Positions 1 through 10,853 of a stretch of 64,000 nt of DNA are shown piece by piece. The position numbers and the translations under genes are program-made. The first letter of the stretch is position 1. The number at the start of each line of letters is the position of its first letter. Origin of the DNA: Dichotomocladium elegans. Taxonomy: Eukaryota; Mucoromycota; Mucoromycetes; Mucorales; Lichtheimiaceae. A model generated the notes under the pieces. That model did not search any database, was not told the origin of the DNA, and saw nothing but the letters and a program-made list of their open reading frames with translations. The stretch spans positions 1,240,001 through 1,304,000 of the forward strand of contig JAIXMN010000002.1 in NCBI GenBank assembly GCA_025716815.1. The letters are read 5' to 3'.

Positions 1-237
1 GGCGCAATTGCATTTGTCGGCATTATGCCTATTACTTTCTGATAAGCCTCCTCCGCCTGCTTATTAGAAAGATCTTGACCACGCGACTACGAACCGTCCC
101 TCCGAACATTAAGAGATATCAATCATCAGGCAAAGGGAGTAATGCGCCGTACGGGGATACCAAAAGAGGGTTTTAAAAATAGACAGCAAGGCTTAGAATA
201 ACATCCGTTTAGAATGGTGCATTATGGAGGAGATTGA

Positions 238-1686
238 CTATAGAAACTCCCCATCCTCAGAGAGCTGCCTCTCCATGCTCTCATGCCTAAGGTTATATGC
301 TTCAGCCAAAGTCTATCATTATGCATCAGATCACTCTCTAAGTTAATCCATGAATTTCGAAAATCAAGGGCTTACGCGTTGTATGTCCATGTATGGTAAT
401 CGAAGAAGCATTGTCCTGATTTCCGACTGCTCTAGATCCTCCAGATTCTCACGCGCGTTCAGAAGGATGGCTTGATGATGGAACAAGCAGCATGCTATAG
501 TGTCGGCAGATATTTCTTGCTAGACCGTTGTACCAAACGACAACTTACCAAGACAGACGAATGGATGAAGATCGAGAAAATACGGTATGGCAAAATAAGC
601 ATCTACCTCGTATCATCAGATATTTTTGTTTCTTTGTGCTATGTGAATGTGTAACATACCCCACAGCTGTACCAAGTCCTCAAACTGCATTTCTTTGGAA
701 AGAATATGCTGGAGCCATGACGTCGACCATTCGTTAAGATCAACTTCCTCTTCTTCGAAATAATTATATCTGCCGAAAAATAAAGCAATTAGACAAGTAT
801 TCCTAAAAATAAAGCAGCTCGTGTAGGTGGGGTTCAGAGGGGGGGGGCACTCTTACAATTCTGGTAAAACGTAGCGGAATAAAGTCATAAATTTGGCTAC
901 GCTTTCCTTGATACTCTGTGTGGTATAATACTCGTCTGCAGATTGCATAAAACAAGATATTCGCAGATCAGCATCTCCGTGCTTTTTTTTTACATTGGTA
1001 TCTGACTTACCCAGGGTGAGCATCAGCCGTTCGAAACAGTAGTAGGCGTCCCATTCTTTCTCGAGAACAAAGACGAAAGGCGCACAGAGTGAAATAAGCG
1101 CTGGATGGTATTCTGCATCGCGATTGGTATTAAGATAGGCTATGATAATATTTTCGAAGCGCCCAAGGTAATGGAGTCCATCAAGAAATGGCGCTCGGCG
1201 CTGGAAGCGAGCCACCTCTCCACGGATGCGTCTTGCGACGTCAGGATCAATCTTGTCTATTTGCTCATAATCCTCCTTCCTTGCCTTGGAATTTGTCAGT
1301 TCTTTGGCTAAAATAAGTTCAGGAATAAGTTCATAGTCTACTAAGGTAAACATTGGCATCATTTACACCGGTCAGCTTGCTGGACGCCCAAGAGATACTT
1401 CCAGACCTCCTGTAAGAAATTATCAAGGTGCTCAATTGGACGACTGTAGCGCAGAGCAAAGGAGAGAGAGTGTGTGTCAACCCACCCCGCGCAGTTCATT
1501 CGGAATGCCATGTCTTGCCAGTATACGAAGTCGTTCCAGGTCAACATAGACCTCGGATTGCAAGATCTCATTATAGTCATTGAGGTTCGACAAAGCTTCA
1601 TCTTGATTCATGTTCATTCGGCTAAGTTTGTCCCGCTGTCCTTGAGTTCTTGCAAAGGCTGGTGTGTGGGTAGAGAGCTGTAGCAT
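238..1686 (-). CDS. TBC-domain Rab GTPase-activating protein, at least 7 exons
   Basis: TBC proteins stimulate GTP hydrolysis by Rab GTPases in membrane traffic. On the minus strand the exons can be joined in frame: N-terminal exon ending in HGIPNELRG, then EVWKYLLG, a main exon ending at 857, then 660-769, 549-602, 376-470 and 238-312, all with GT-AG borders. The catalytic arginine motif IxxDxxR is seen as IDPDVAR. The usual glutamine-finger YxQ is replaced by YHP in EYHPALISLCAPF. The LW-D-AYFA and LDLHPFVCLAILL blocks close the TBC fold, and the protein ends EDGEFL. The start is uncertain: ATG at 1686 or 1617. Upstream sequence is pyrimidine-rich and promoter-like. The subfamily is not resolved. 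Confidence 0.88.
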
Positions 1687-3755
1687 CGGCTGTGTGGCTT
1701 CTTGGAATAGACTGTTCGAGTGAGTGAGAAAAGAAAGGAAAAAAAAGAGGCGTTTCGTGATCCTTGCTTTCCAAGCTCGGAAAAATCTTGAGAGAGAGAA
1801 AAAGGGAAGAGGAGAACAGGTAAGATGCTCCAAATACGTCATCTGGAAGCACTGGCCATGGATGCCAAAGGCGAAGGAAGTTTTGCTCTTTGTGCAGGAC
1901 CGTCCCCTTTCCGGGAGAAGCCCCTCACGCTTTATTCCCCGTCTCGTGGACTTCCCTTGTTTCATGCTGTTTCCTTGTCATTTCTCCATCTTTGTAATTT
2001 AAAACACAGCACAAGAATGATGAACAATGTAGGGCGGGTCAACTGGGCAAAGCCTCTCAGCAGGAAAGGCATCTCAAGGGACTGGTCACAACCAACCCCC
2101 TCTATAGGAGGTGATCTTATAAAAAGCTTATTCCCTGCTCTTTATTTAATCAGCTGCCTTGATATTTCGCAAGAAGGCTGCTCAGATGACAGCAAAGGAA
2201 ACCAAAGTAAGAATGTTTCCTCCAAGGAAATTATTGTTGTGTCTACTGCACATATTACCTGGATGTTTGCATTCCATCGCAACGCTTCAATGCATGCGCT
2301 TCTCGTCCGATTCATGTCTACTGGGAAAGGCGTAAAAAATGGCAATGTATTGTCCAAGTCCCTCACCCACCCAAGCACGTTTTGCTCCTTCTGTTCTCGG
2401 GCATGTGCCCAAAGCATTTGTGGTGTTCGATTCCCGCCCCTGCCCGTTGGATAGTAGCTTCTGCAGCATTTGATACTCAGTAGACGATTCAACGAGAGCG
2501 ACACTTGCCAGGATACAACTGAGAAGCACATCAGCTCTTACGAGAGAATGCAATACACATAATTACATCATGCTAACAACAAACAACAAATAGAGTCTTT
2601 GTGTCCCGGGATGAGAGTTCCTCATGACTAAATACCCAACCTTCGAGGTTGACCGTAGCCGTCGGAGTCAAAATCCTCCCTCTGAAGTGAAAGCGCTGCC
2701 TTTCAATGCGCAAAATGACAATAAACCCTTGCGATGATGAAAACGATTGACTCCACAAACCCACGCTCACGAAAGAAGACAGCCCTGTGTTTAAGTTCTT
2801 ATTTGAAGCATGTTATGTCGAGCAATTATCCAACAGTGTAATCCCACCAATGCGGCTTGCAACATGCGAAGGTATACTTTTGCTCATTGAAGAATCGAAG
2901 ACCAAATATAAAATAAACATAACCCCGCTAAATACCAGACACAAATGCGTTGGGCGGCACAGATCCAGGTCTAACTGCGCATCCAAATACGGTTATAATG
3001 AGAGCTTTGTTATTGGCATGGAAGGCGCCTGTTGATCACAAGAAAAACGCCACCTATGGACCTGGCTTCTACAAAACGGGAATACAAATCAACGAGCTGG
3101 AATATAAAATACAGTATCTGTATACAACCTCTTGAAGAAGTCCAGTTGCCTACTGTGAGAAACCACGGTAGGACGATAAAATCAGTAGGCTATCGTCTAG
3201 GTGTTGCACCACAAAAAGCCTCGGCGGGGGAGAGAACGCTAAAACAGCCCATCTCTATTCTTTCCCTCATTCACATTTCCAAACAGAAGTTTTTATTAAA
3301 CAATTCCGGGGCCGGCAGAAGCGATTGGAGCAGAAGCCCTTCGGTTCCTAGCCGCCGGTTAAACGATGCCCGGCGCACCCGCCTAAACTGAGTAACCAGC
3401 ACATGCATGTGCTCCGGAGCACGCTGTCAGTGGCTTTTTTCGCAGCTCTTCTGAACAATCGAGAAAAAAAGGGAAAAAGAACAGAAAGAGAAAAAATCCG
3501 CGAGATAAACAAGGAAAAAGAGAATAGGGATGACATGCACATGTCTCTATGCATGGTCGACTCGGCAAAACCGTCCGCCCTTGTGTTGCACGAACAATTT
3601 TATCATGGATACACCGTTTCGGAGAGAGAAGAAGTAAGATAATAAACCCGCCTTGCCAGACCGATGACCAAATTTCCTCTTTTTCTTCCATCCTGCCCAG
3701 AGTTTATCACAACCTTGTTTCTACTCACTTCTCCTCCATAAAAAAAAAAAGAACA
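1687..3755. other. Region without a confidently recognised gene
   Basis: Open frames exist on both strands at 1825-2554 (a 209-codon frame on plus; 129- and 88-codon frames on minus), but none shows a domain I recognise and they overlap one another. A minus-strand gene of short exons around 2140-2770 is possible; the 2142-2531 frame is the most protein-like. From about 3400 the sequence becomes A-rich and then pyrimidine-rich, ending in a run of ten A's just before the AUR1 start, so this part probably holds the AUR1 promoter and leader. Confidence 0.4.
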
Positions 3756-5041
3756 ATGGGTAAGCTCCAGTTGGCGGTTCCGCGGTGGCGGTGGTCATGG
3801 AGAAGCTTCGGCAACGTTGCCATGGCCGGTCTCCTCCTCTTCGACTTTATTATCATACGGTCACCGCCACTGTGGGTGCGCTTGCCGCTCGTCATACTGT
3901 TAGTTGCCGCCATCTTCACGCCTTATATACGACGTTTCATTATTCCAGCTATGCCAACACTTACGTGGGGTATCACCTTCTATGCAGCACGTTTTATTCC
4001 GACCGAATACCGTCCAACCCATATCTTTGTCAATCTCCTCCCCACGCTCGAGCGAATTCTCTATGGTGCCAATTTGTCTGCCATTATCTCCCAGCACCAA
4101 CACCCTGTCCTTGACATCCTTGCATGGCTTCCTTATGGTGTCATTCATTTCTCATTTCCACTTATTTTTGCCGGTATCCTATTCGTCTTTGGCCCACCGC
4201 TGTCTTTGCCTGTATACGGTTTAGCATTTGGCTGGATGAATGTGATGGGAGTTTTGACACAGCTCCTTTTTCCGAACGCCTCACCATGTGAGTATATGCA
4301 GACACGACACCGGATCAAAAAAACAAAAAGAAAAAAAAAAGACGAAAGAGAGGAGACCTAATAGCCCATCATGCTGATAAAATGTTTTGCGTTGCTTTGC
4401 TCGATGGATGTATAATAGGGTACGAGCTCAGCTATGGCTCAGCACCAGCTGACTACGATGTTCCGGGAGAGGCGGGCGGCCTGTCTCGCATTGACAAGAT
4501 CCTTGGTCTCGACTTATATGGCTCCTCGTTTGGAGCATCGCCTTTGGTGTTTGGGGCATTTCCATCCCTTCATTCGGGCTCTGCCACTATTGAAATGTGT
4601 TTTGTTGTCTATCTTTTTCCACGTCTATGGCCTGTGGCAATTGTGTATGTCATGTGGCTGTGGTTCGCCACCATGTACTTGACCCATCACTATATGGTTG
4701 ACCTTGTGGGAGGCTCCATTTACGCGTTCGTCGCATTTTTCATTGCCCGTAAGTTCCTGCCACCCATACGAAAGGAATGCAAAACTCGACTGCACTATAT
4801 GGGGTTCGAGAAATTCAGCCTACGAGACCTGATCTTCTCGATCGAGTTCAATCGCAACTTTTCCCTCAGAAACGATAGCGAAAAGGTTTATAGTCCTATG
4901 GTCGAGGCAAACGGTCACACAGAAGACGAGGAAGAGAGCGTGGGTCTTACCTGGTCTGGGACAGATTCCCCGCTTGAGCCAGCTTCACCCACCACTCCCC
5001 GCACTCCCCTGCATTTGTCCCAGCTTTCCCTGAAACCTTAA
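3756..5041 (+). CDS. AUR1: Inositol phosphorylceramide synthase catalytic subunit
   Basis: Transfers phosphoinositol from phosphatidylinositol to ceramide in the Golgi, the committed fungal step of complex sphingolipid synthesis and the target of aureobasidin A. Two exons (3756-4287, 4419-5041) are joined by a 131-nt intron (donor GTGAGT, acceptor ATAATAG) that restores PWYELSYGSAPADYDVPGE. Multiple membrane segments are visible. The lipid-phosphatase-like active site is present as FPSLHSGSA and YLTHHYMVDLVGG, with the conserved catalytic histidines and aspartate. The C-terminal tail is acidic then Ser/Pro/Thr-rich and cytosolic in type. Start ATG at 3756 follows an A-tract and gives MGKLQLAVPRW. 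The position and length (about 384 aa) fit the family. Confidence 0.96.
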
Positions 5042-5636
5042 ACAGCTTCACGTCCCCCTCCCCCTGTGTATATTTCCCATTACTATGCTTTTGTTTAATT
5101 CTTTTAGCTTATTGTACAGTTATCTCGAAAAGTAAAGTACCCGTCTCCAGAAAAAAAAAGATATAACTCATTCTACTGTACGGAGACAGCCAAAGGCCTC
5201 TTGATGATTCCCAAAGTGGTGTCCATCAAATTTTGTTCACGGCGAGATTCTCTGCTATCAAAATAATAACCTCTCTTACTCGTACTTTGCAGAGCAAATC
5301 TTTGTCCTGTAATGCGCCAAGTTGTAGATTCTATGAGCTGTACTGATGAGAATGCTTCCGGTATTCAACTGAAGTACCATCAAATTGTTGGTAGTACTGT
5401 TTACATAACGATTCAAAGTCATTTGTCTATTAAGCACATATTGACTCCGACTTCACAGTAAACTGAGTCTAAGAGGAACCCAGTCAGACCCACCAGATCC
5501 GTCCTTTTCGTCCCTTCTGCTTTCGAAAGGTATGCAGCCGTGTATCGATTGATTTCGTAGGCTATTTACTGAATGTTTTATGCGTCATAGTTTACCCTCC
5601 TTCCGGGATTTGCAACAATAATTTTTTCCACGTATA
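5042..5636. other. AUR1 3' flank, no gene seen
   Basis: AT-rich sequence with no supported ORF. It holds the AUR1 3' untranslated region and runs up to the deleted transposon beginning near 5637. Confidence 0.5.
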
Positions 5637-6330
5637 CTGTAATTTATTTTTCAAAATAAATTTCGTTCGAAATGTTCGCACAATATTATACGAAACTGTC
5701 GTTAGTCAGTAGAAAATATTATCCCATCCTTTTACACTTTGACTTGCCAACCGATTCACATCAGGCATATCAAGGTGTGCACATAGGATAGCCATGGCGG
5801 AGGATTGGTGATGCGCCAGGAGCAGCGGCTGGGGCAAGGACAGGCAATGCCAGAAGCAAGGGCACGAGCACGCCAGACGCAGCGGCAACGCGGTGATAGA
5901 GACAAAGCACGAGCAAACGCCAGAAGTAACGGCAGGCAGACGATGGGCACAATGGCGGGGACGAACCCGATGAAAGGCGGGGCCTCGGCGAATCACACCG
6001 GGTGAGTGCGGGGAAAAGGAAGATGACAGCAAGAAAAGGGGGACCATGGGTGAGAGAGCAACACCGAAGCGACGGCAGGAACAGACACAGGCAACATAAG
6101 AAGCAAAAAATTAGAGGAAGGCCCTGCCAAATCATAGTGCTACCCGGTGATCCGGTATCCATTTTGGCCTTTCTTCCATGGCTCATCAAGTACGGGTACG
6201 ATTGGTCAATCTACAAACGGCAGAAGTCATTAGATTCGATATAAAGATTCATCGTTTTTCTGCGTGAAGTTTCTCGGTGAAACCCGACTTCAGAACTAGC
6301 AGGACACAACTTCAATTTTGGAAAACGGTG
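5637..6330 (-). mobile_element. Non-autonomous deletion derivative of the Tc1/mariner-Fanzor family
   Basis: Read on the minus strand, the 5' end at 6330 gives TTTTCCAAAATTGAAGT and then a block like CTGCCAGTTCTGAAGTCG, as in the copies at 27718, 36483 and 57153. The 3' end near 5637 has TTTATTTTTCAAAAT and a GTTAGTCA block like the copies ending at 39011 and 60250. TA dinucleotides flank both ends. The internal purine-rich segment around 6050-6230 contains CTTCCATGGCTCATCAAG, shared with 26595 and 59900. About 0.7 kb, no transposase left. It lies between the convergent AUR1 and RER1 genes. Confidence 0.72.
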
Positions 6331-6422
6331 TATTACATGGCAAGTCTCGAATTAGGTAAAAGTCTTATAGATACAATTGATCGGGTGTTAAGTGTACAAT
6401 CACTCAAATCTTGAATACTTCT

Positions 6423-7335
6423 CTATCTATTACGGTTGCTTCCCGAGCCATAGCTCTTCTTGCCCCAATCGAAAGGAATATACTTGTACTTGATCATGTG
6501 CTTGATCTGTCTCCTCATGGTAATACCGAAGAGTATACAGAAGTATACCAGAAGAATAGGCCAGAACACCGGAATATCAAAGATGCTAAAGAAACTGCAG
6601 ACGAGTCCAATGGTGGTGCCCTTCGTGGCGCGATACCTAATTTTATATAAACATCGTCGGTCAGAAATCCCGTATACGCATAGCGCACATGTACAGATGT
6701 GCATATAAAATTTATCTTATCATCGGTATCCCTCCATTGCATCCCCTTCCCCTCCACTTGCCAAAACTTGAATTCCGGAAGACGGCGGATGAACGGCTTG
6801 AACTCTTCGTCCGCCTTCATCGGTAGACTAGGGCCTTCTTCCATCTCATTTTCTTGCGCGTCCATCTCAATCGAAGGGTCGAATTTAGGAGACAGAAAAG
6901 CGAGGAAGAGGTTCAGCAGATAAATTCCTGCTCGTATCTGTTATGAGTAGATGCTGGTATAAGGCGCGTCTCTGCATAAGTTACCTAACGTATAACTGGG
7001 CAAAGGAAGAAATAAGGGAAATGAATCATCTGAGCCATAGAACGAACCCATATTTTATAGAGAGCCGGTAACAAAAAGAAATACGTACGCAATAATGTAC
7101 CAGCCTTGCGCGTAGAGAATGCGGATAATAAAGAGCACAAGAAGAGTGCTTGTTCCAATCCACCGATATTGTACATGTGGAGTAGCGTCATCTAGAATTC
7201 GTTGCCAGCGCTGACAAGAACGACCCATCAGTCTAACCGTCCCAATCGCTCAATTCCCGGACTACATACTCTTTCCAATTCGGCTTTGTAAACCAAAAAC
7301 TTTGGGGACGAATCTTGGCCGAGTTCGTGGTTCAT
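6423..7335 (-). CDS. RER1: RER1, Golgi-to-ER retrieval receptor
   Basis: Rer1 is a small four-TM Golgi protein that returns ER membrane proteins and unassembled subunits in COPI vesicles. Exon 1 (7270-7335) encodes [22 protein letters not shown]. An intron leads to [17 protein letters not shown], and further exons give the TM segments [18 protein letters not shown] and [13 protein letters not shown]. The hallmark blocks [31 protein letters not shown] and [19 protein letters not shown] follow, and the C-terminus is [13 protein letters not shown]. The start at 7335 is chosen because it splices in frame into RWQRILDD; an ATG at 7228 is the alternative. A decayed transposon starts about 180 bp upstream. 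Confidence 0.93.
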
Positions 7336-7512
7336 CGCGATGAAAGTACAACGTCAAGAATCAACAGGAAACTTCAAAAAAAGGGGTTCGCGCGCTTGGG
7401 CTTTGTTCTAGGCTTGTGTTCCTCCGCCCATCATTTTAAAATACCGTCGAAGCCCTATGATTGGTTTGTTTCTTCTGTCCTTTGCTAAAGCAGCTCGGTT
7501 CCTAGGAAGAAC

Positions 7513-8677
7513 ATCACATTTTCCAAAATCAAAAAGTCGCATCCCTGCCAGTTCTGAAGTCGCAGGATCATAAAAATAAAACCGTGTTTTGCCCAGAGTA
7601 CGCATGATGACAAAGCAAATGTCACACACATCCAGGAAAAGAGGTCACTTCCATCTCTTCCTTTTGACTCTTCCTCTTTATACACATTTCCATTATGAAA
7701 TGAGCAACCTATTTTTCTACGAAGATGGCCAAGGTCATGTCTTTCATAAGCATAGCTGTCCTAAACCTCCGGACCATGTCGTTGATATTCTCTGCAATCC
7801 GTTTGTTCTCGCACTGAATATCTGCGTAGCATACCTTGCAGAGATAATTCTGATCTTACTACCGCACGTTTTCCCAAGGAAAAGGATACAGACAGTCGGA
7901 CCAAAGAAGCGGGGATCAAGCATAGCTACACAGCGTATACTGACCAAGACAAGATCAGATTTTTCAAAGTGGTGTTTGAGAAGGGTTTGAGTACATCAGC
8001 TGCTAGGAATCCATGTTTATTTAGCTCCGCGATGGTATTACAGTACGAGGAATACCCTGACAGCATTTTAAGAAACCTAGAGCGAGGGGTCGTTCGCGTA
8101 TTCTCAATGAACAGCATAACAGCGTTATTTTAGGATGTGTTGATGAGAAACCCTCCATTGTTCTAGCGCAGCTGATGGAGCAACTGTTCTAACGATTTAA
8201 GGGTCCCAAAGTATCGAAAACCACGCTTCATCGAGTTACGAAAAACGAATGCAACTTGTCATTGAAAGTAGCTCGGTTTGAGCCTGTAGACAGGAATAGT
8301 GCTGCAAAGATTAAGAGCGCCTTGTCTGGGTGCTCAAATGGGACAGAACAGACATCGACTTTAAAAAAACTGCGTTTTCCTTGATGAGACTGGATTCCGT
8401 ATTAATATGAAACGCAGCATGGCATGGTCCAAGAAAGGGACTCCTGCAGTGGTCACAATACCAAAGACAAGAGCAAAAACAAATACAATCTTGAGAGCAA
8501 TTTCAGCATCAGGGATCATTAAATGAAACTCGAGACTCCCACAGCCCCCAATCAAGGAAAGAAAGAGCGCAGGTCAGTTTGAAGTTATGAGCAGAGGAAC
8601 TGTAACCGGACATTATCTCGGCTCCCTTAAGGCTACGATGGACGAGACGAATAAGTATGGACGTATCAAGGGCCATT
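7513..8677 (+). mobile_element. Decayed Tc1/mariner-like element (copy a), 3' end lost
   Basis: The left end (ACATTTTCCAAAATCAA, then CTGCCAGTTCTGAAGTCGCA) matches the left end of the Fanzor element at 36483 and the transposase copies at 27718 and 57153. Similarity to the Fanzor copy continues for about 190 bp, to near 7690. Transposase remnants follow in several frames: a helix-turn-helix N-terminus (YTDQDKIRFFK...VFEKGLSTSAA), DENPSIVLAQLMEQ, then FLDETGFRINMKRSMAWSKK, the DDE-type block carrying the second catalytic acid. The copy stops abruptly at the edge of the large palindrome, at GGCCATTAAT, where intact copies continue. No single intact ORF remains. Confidence 0.78.
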
Positions 8678-8972
8678 AATCACACGAACTGCGATAGTAA
8701 AGAACGCGCTCGCGCATTAAAGCGGCATCCGAAGTAAAGTAGCTTTTTGATTGGCTGCCGTGACCGGTCGGCCGTACAGTCGCGAAAATGGGTCAATGCG
8801 CAGCAGAACACGGGTGTGCTACCTCACTCTTTATCGAAGAAGCTAAACATGACTGGAATGCGAAAGCACCAAAGATACGCAGGCCAGCAAGGTATACTTA
8901 ACTGATTAATGTAATAGATAGTGGTAAATTGTCGCTCATCGAATGTTATTCTTTTACGTTTGCAAAAAAGAG

Positions 8973-10823
8973 ATGACGAAATATGTCCAGTCGGCGAAGA
9001 AGCCAAAGTTCTCCGTTTTTCTGGAAGATAACAAAGACAACCTTTCCAGCTGGTCCATCTCCCTCAACGCGAAGGGAAAACAGGATCTCATTGATACTTG
9101 GAAGTCGCGTTATGCTGCTGCGCACCATAATTCTGGCCACAGGATATTATCTGACAGGTAGTTAGGAAATATATACTCGTTCTGGATACCGAAAAGCATA
9201 CCTCTAGCTTAGAGGTGTCAGGCAATGTATGGGACGGTATATACGAAGACCTGTTAATGAAGGTAAGAATTGTCAATATTGCTTGCACACATTGATATGT
9301 CTCTGCCTTGAACACTCTAGCGGGGGCTTGAAAGGACATATCGCAGAGTCGGTCTGAATACGTTAATTGACGCTGCACCGCTCACCCAACAAGCTTTTAA
9401 AGATACGATGGGTGAGATCATGGCTGTTCACAGGGATAACCCCTATCAAGTGCTCGGATCCCGCCGATCGAGTGACAGTCCAGCTCTGCCATGCTCGCCG
9501 GCATCTGGCATCGAATCTCGCGATACCACCGAAGATCTGTTGGATGAGGACATTGATGCGAATGATATCGACCTGAATGATGCGAGCTATAGTACGCATC
9601 GCCTTGCGTACAAGAAGGTAGTTGTCGAGGGACATAAACCCCAAGCCTATGATAATACTTTCCGTAGATTCTTGGCCACGAATTAGATCCGGATGATGTA
9701 GAAAAACTACAGTCGATAGGGAAGCAATCTACTGCAGACTCACTACTTCAAATTGGTGGAGACCTCATTGCGAAGCAGGAGAAGAACGAAAACGAGGCGG
9801 CGTTGATGAAGCAAGTGACTTTGTGATTGCTGCATGAGAACCTTTTTTTTTACACAGCCATAGCCTTAGCATCTCAAAAATATTCGATCTGCTGAAGTCA
9901 GACATGACTGAAGCATACACGAAGGGTTTCTACACTGATCAGTGGATTGAGATCATCTCGGAAACAAAAACAATGAAACTCGACGACATAGCCGGGATGG
10001 AGAATAGCACCGGCGAAATTTTCGACAAAATCATTGAAACCGCACAAAACACAAAGGACCTCCTAAGACTAATCCATGAAAAGCAGTGGAAACTGCTAAG
10101 TGAAAAAAACGAGAGAAACGAAAAGTATCTGATGCTGTCGATGCTGGAAATGGTGTAAGTCATGAAATCAAAAAATGAGCGTCTCTCGTGCATTCAAAAC
10201 CAAACGCCTTTTTTTCTAGGGCACGGAATTTTGGTCGATGGGGAAACCCGAAAGACATAAGCGAAATAACATATTACCGAAGATTTGCCAGTGTTCTCGA
10301 TCTCTTGTTCGACGAAACCGATATTATAATGTCCGAGTAAGAATTCAACCTAAAACAACGCTAAACCGGATAACCGACATTGGAAAAAGTGGAGAACATG
10401 TGTCTGCAGCGACCAAAGATGGCATTGACATGAATAAGGCACTATTCAACCACTCAGACACATCATATACGTATGGCCGAAAGATTGATCTCATTCTCTC
10501 GTACGACGGCAAAGAAGAAATACAGATATCGATGAACGAATGGAAACGATCCAGTGTCCAAACAGATCTCAAGATTAAACAACGAGCCAAAGAATCTGAG
10601 ATGCAACGCCGCCACACTCGCGCACATCAGAAAAAAATATTGCAAATCGGTCGACAAAATTCTGGCAATGGACTTCGTCGGTAAGTCAACAGAAGGCAAA
10701 GCAGATGCTGATTGTAAAGACAAACTCCTTAACTCGGATTCTCTAGGTAACAATGGATACCTCTAATGTCTAAAGAAGGTTAACCATGTTTTCATTGCTA
10801 CAAACGTGTCTGTTCTCGTCATT
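8973..10823 (+). CDS. Left-arm copy of a gene with a PD-(D/E)XK-like motif, C-terminus truncated
   Basis: Several exons can be read: MTKYVQSAKKPKFSVFLEDN..., an exon ending YEDLLMK at a GTAAGA donor, one beginning RGLERTYRRVGLNTL and containing MGEIMAVHRDNPYQVLG, one with MTEAYTKGFYTDQWIEIISE, then RNFGRWGNPKDISEITYYRR and LLFDETDIIMS. The last part contains SYTYGRKIDLILSYDG followed by EIQISMNEWKR and AKNLRCNAATLAHIRKKY. The spacing of R-K-I-D and E-W-K resembles a PD-(D/E)XK nuclease core; that assignment is my inference. From memory, related unnamed proteins are common in Mucorales genomes. The frame runs into the palindrome spacer, so the C-terminus is lost. Exon borders are approximate. 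Confidence 0.5.
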
Positions 10824-10853
10824 GAAATAAGCTATTTCTGCGAAGTCTTCTGG

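Noticed and set aside
1825..2454. 209-codon plus-strand ORF
   Set aside because: No domain, atypical composition, and overlapping open frames on the minus strand; probably chance openness.
3549..3755. In-frame extension of AUR1 upstream of 3756
   Set aside because: It would add a basic, non-conserved tail read through the A-tract leader; the family N-terminus fits the ATG at 3756.
8824..10753. Antisense ORFs inside the left palindrome arm
   Set aside because: They are shadows of the exon set on the other strand and have no splice logic of their own.
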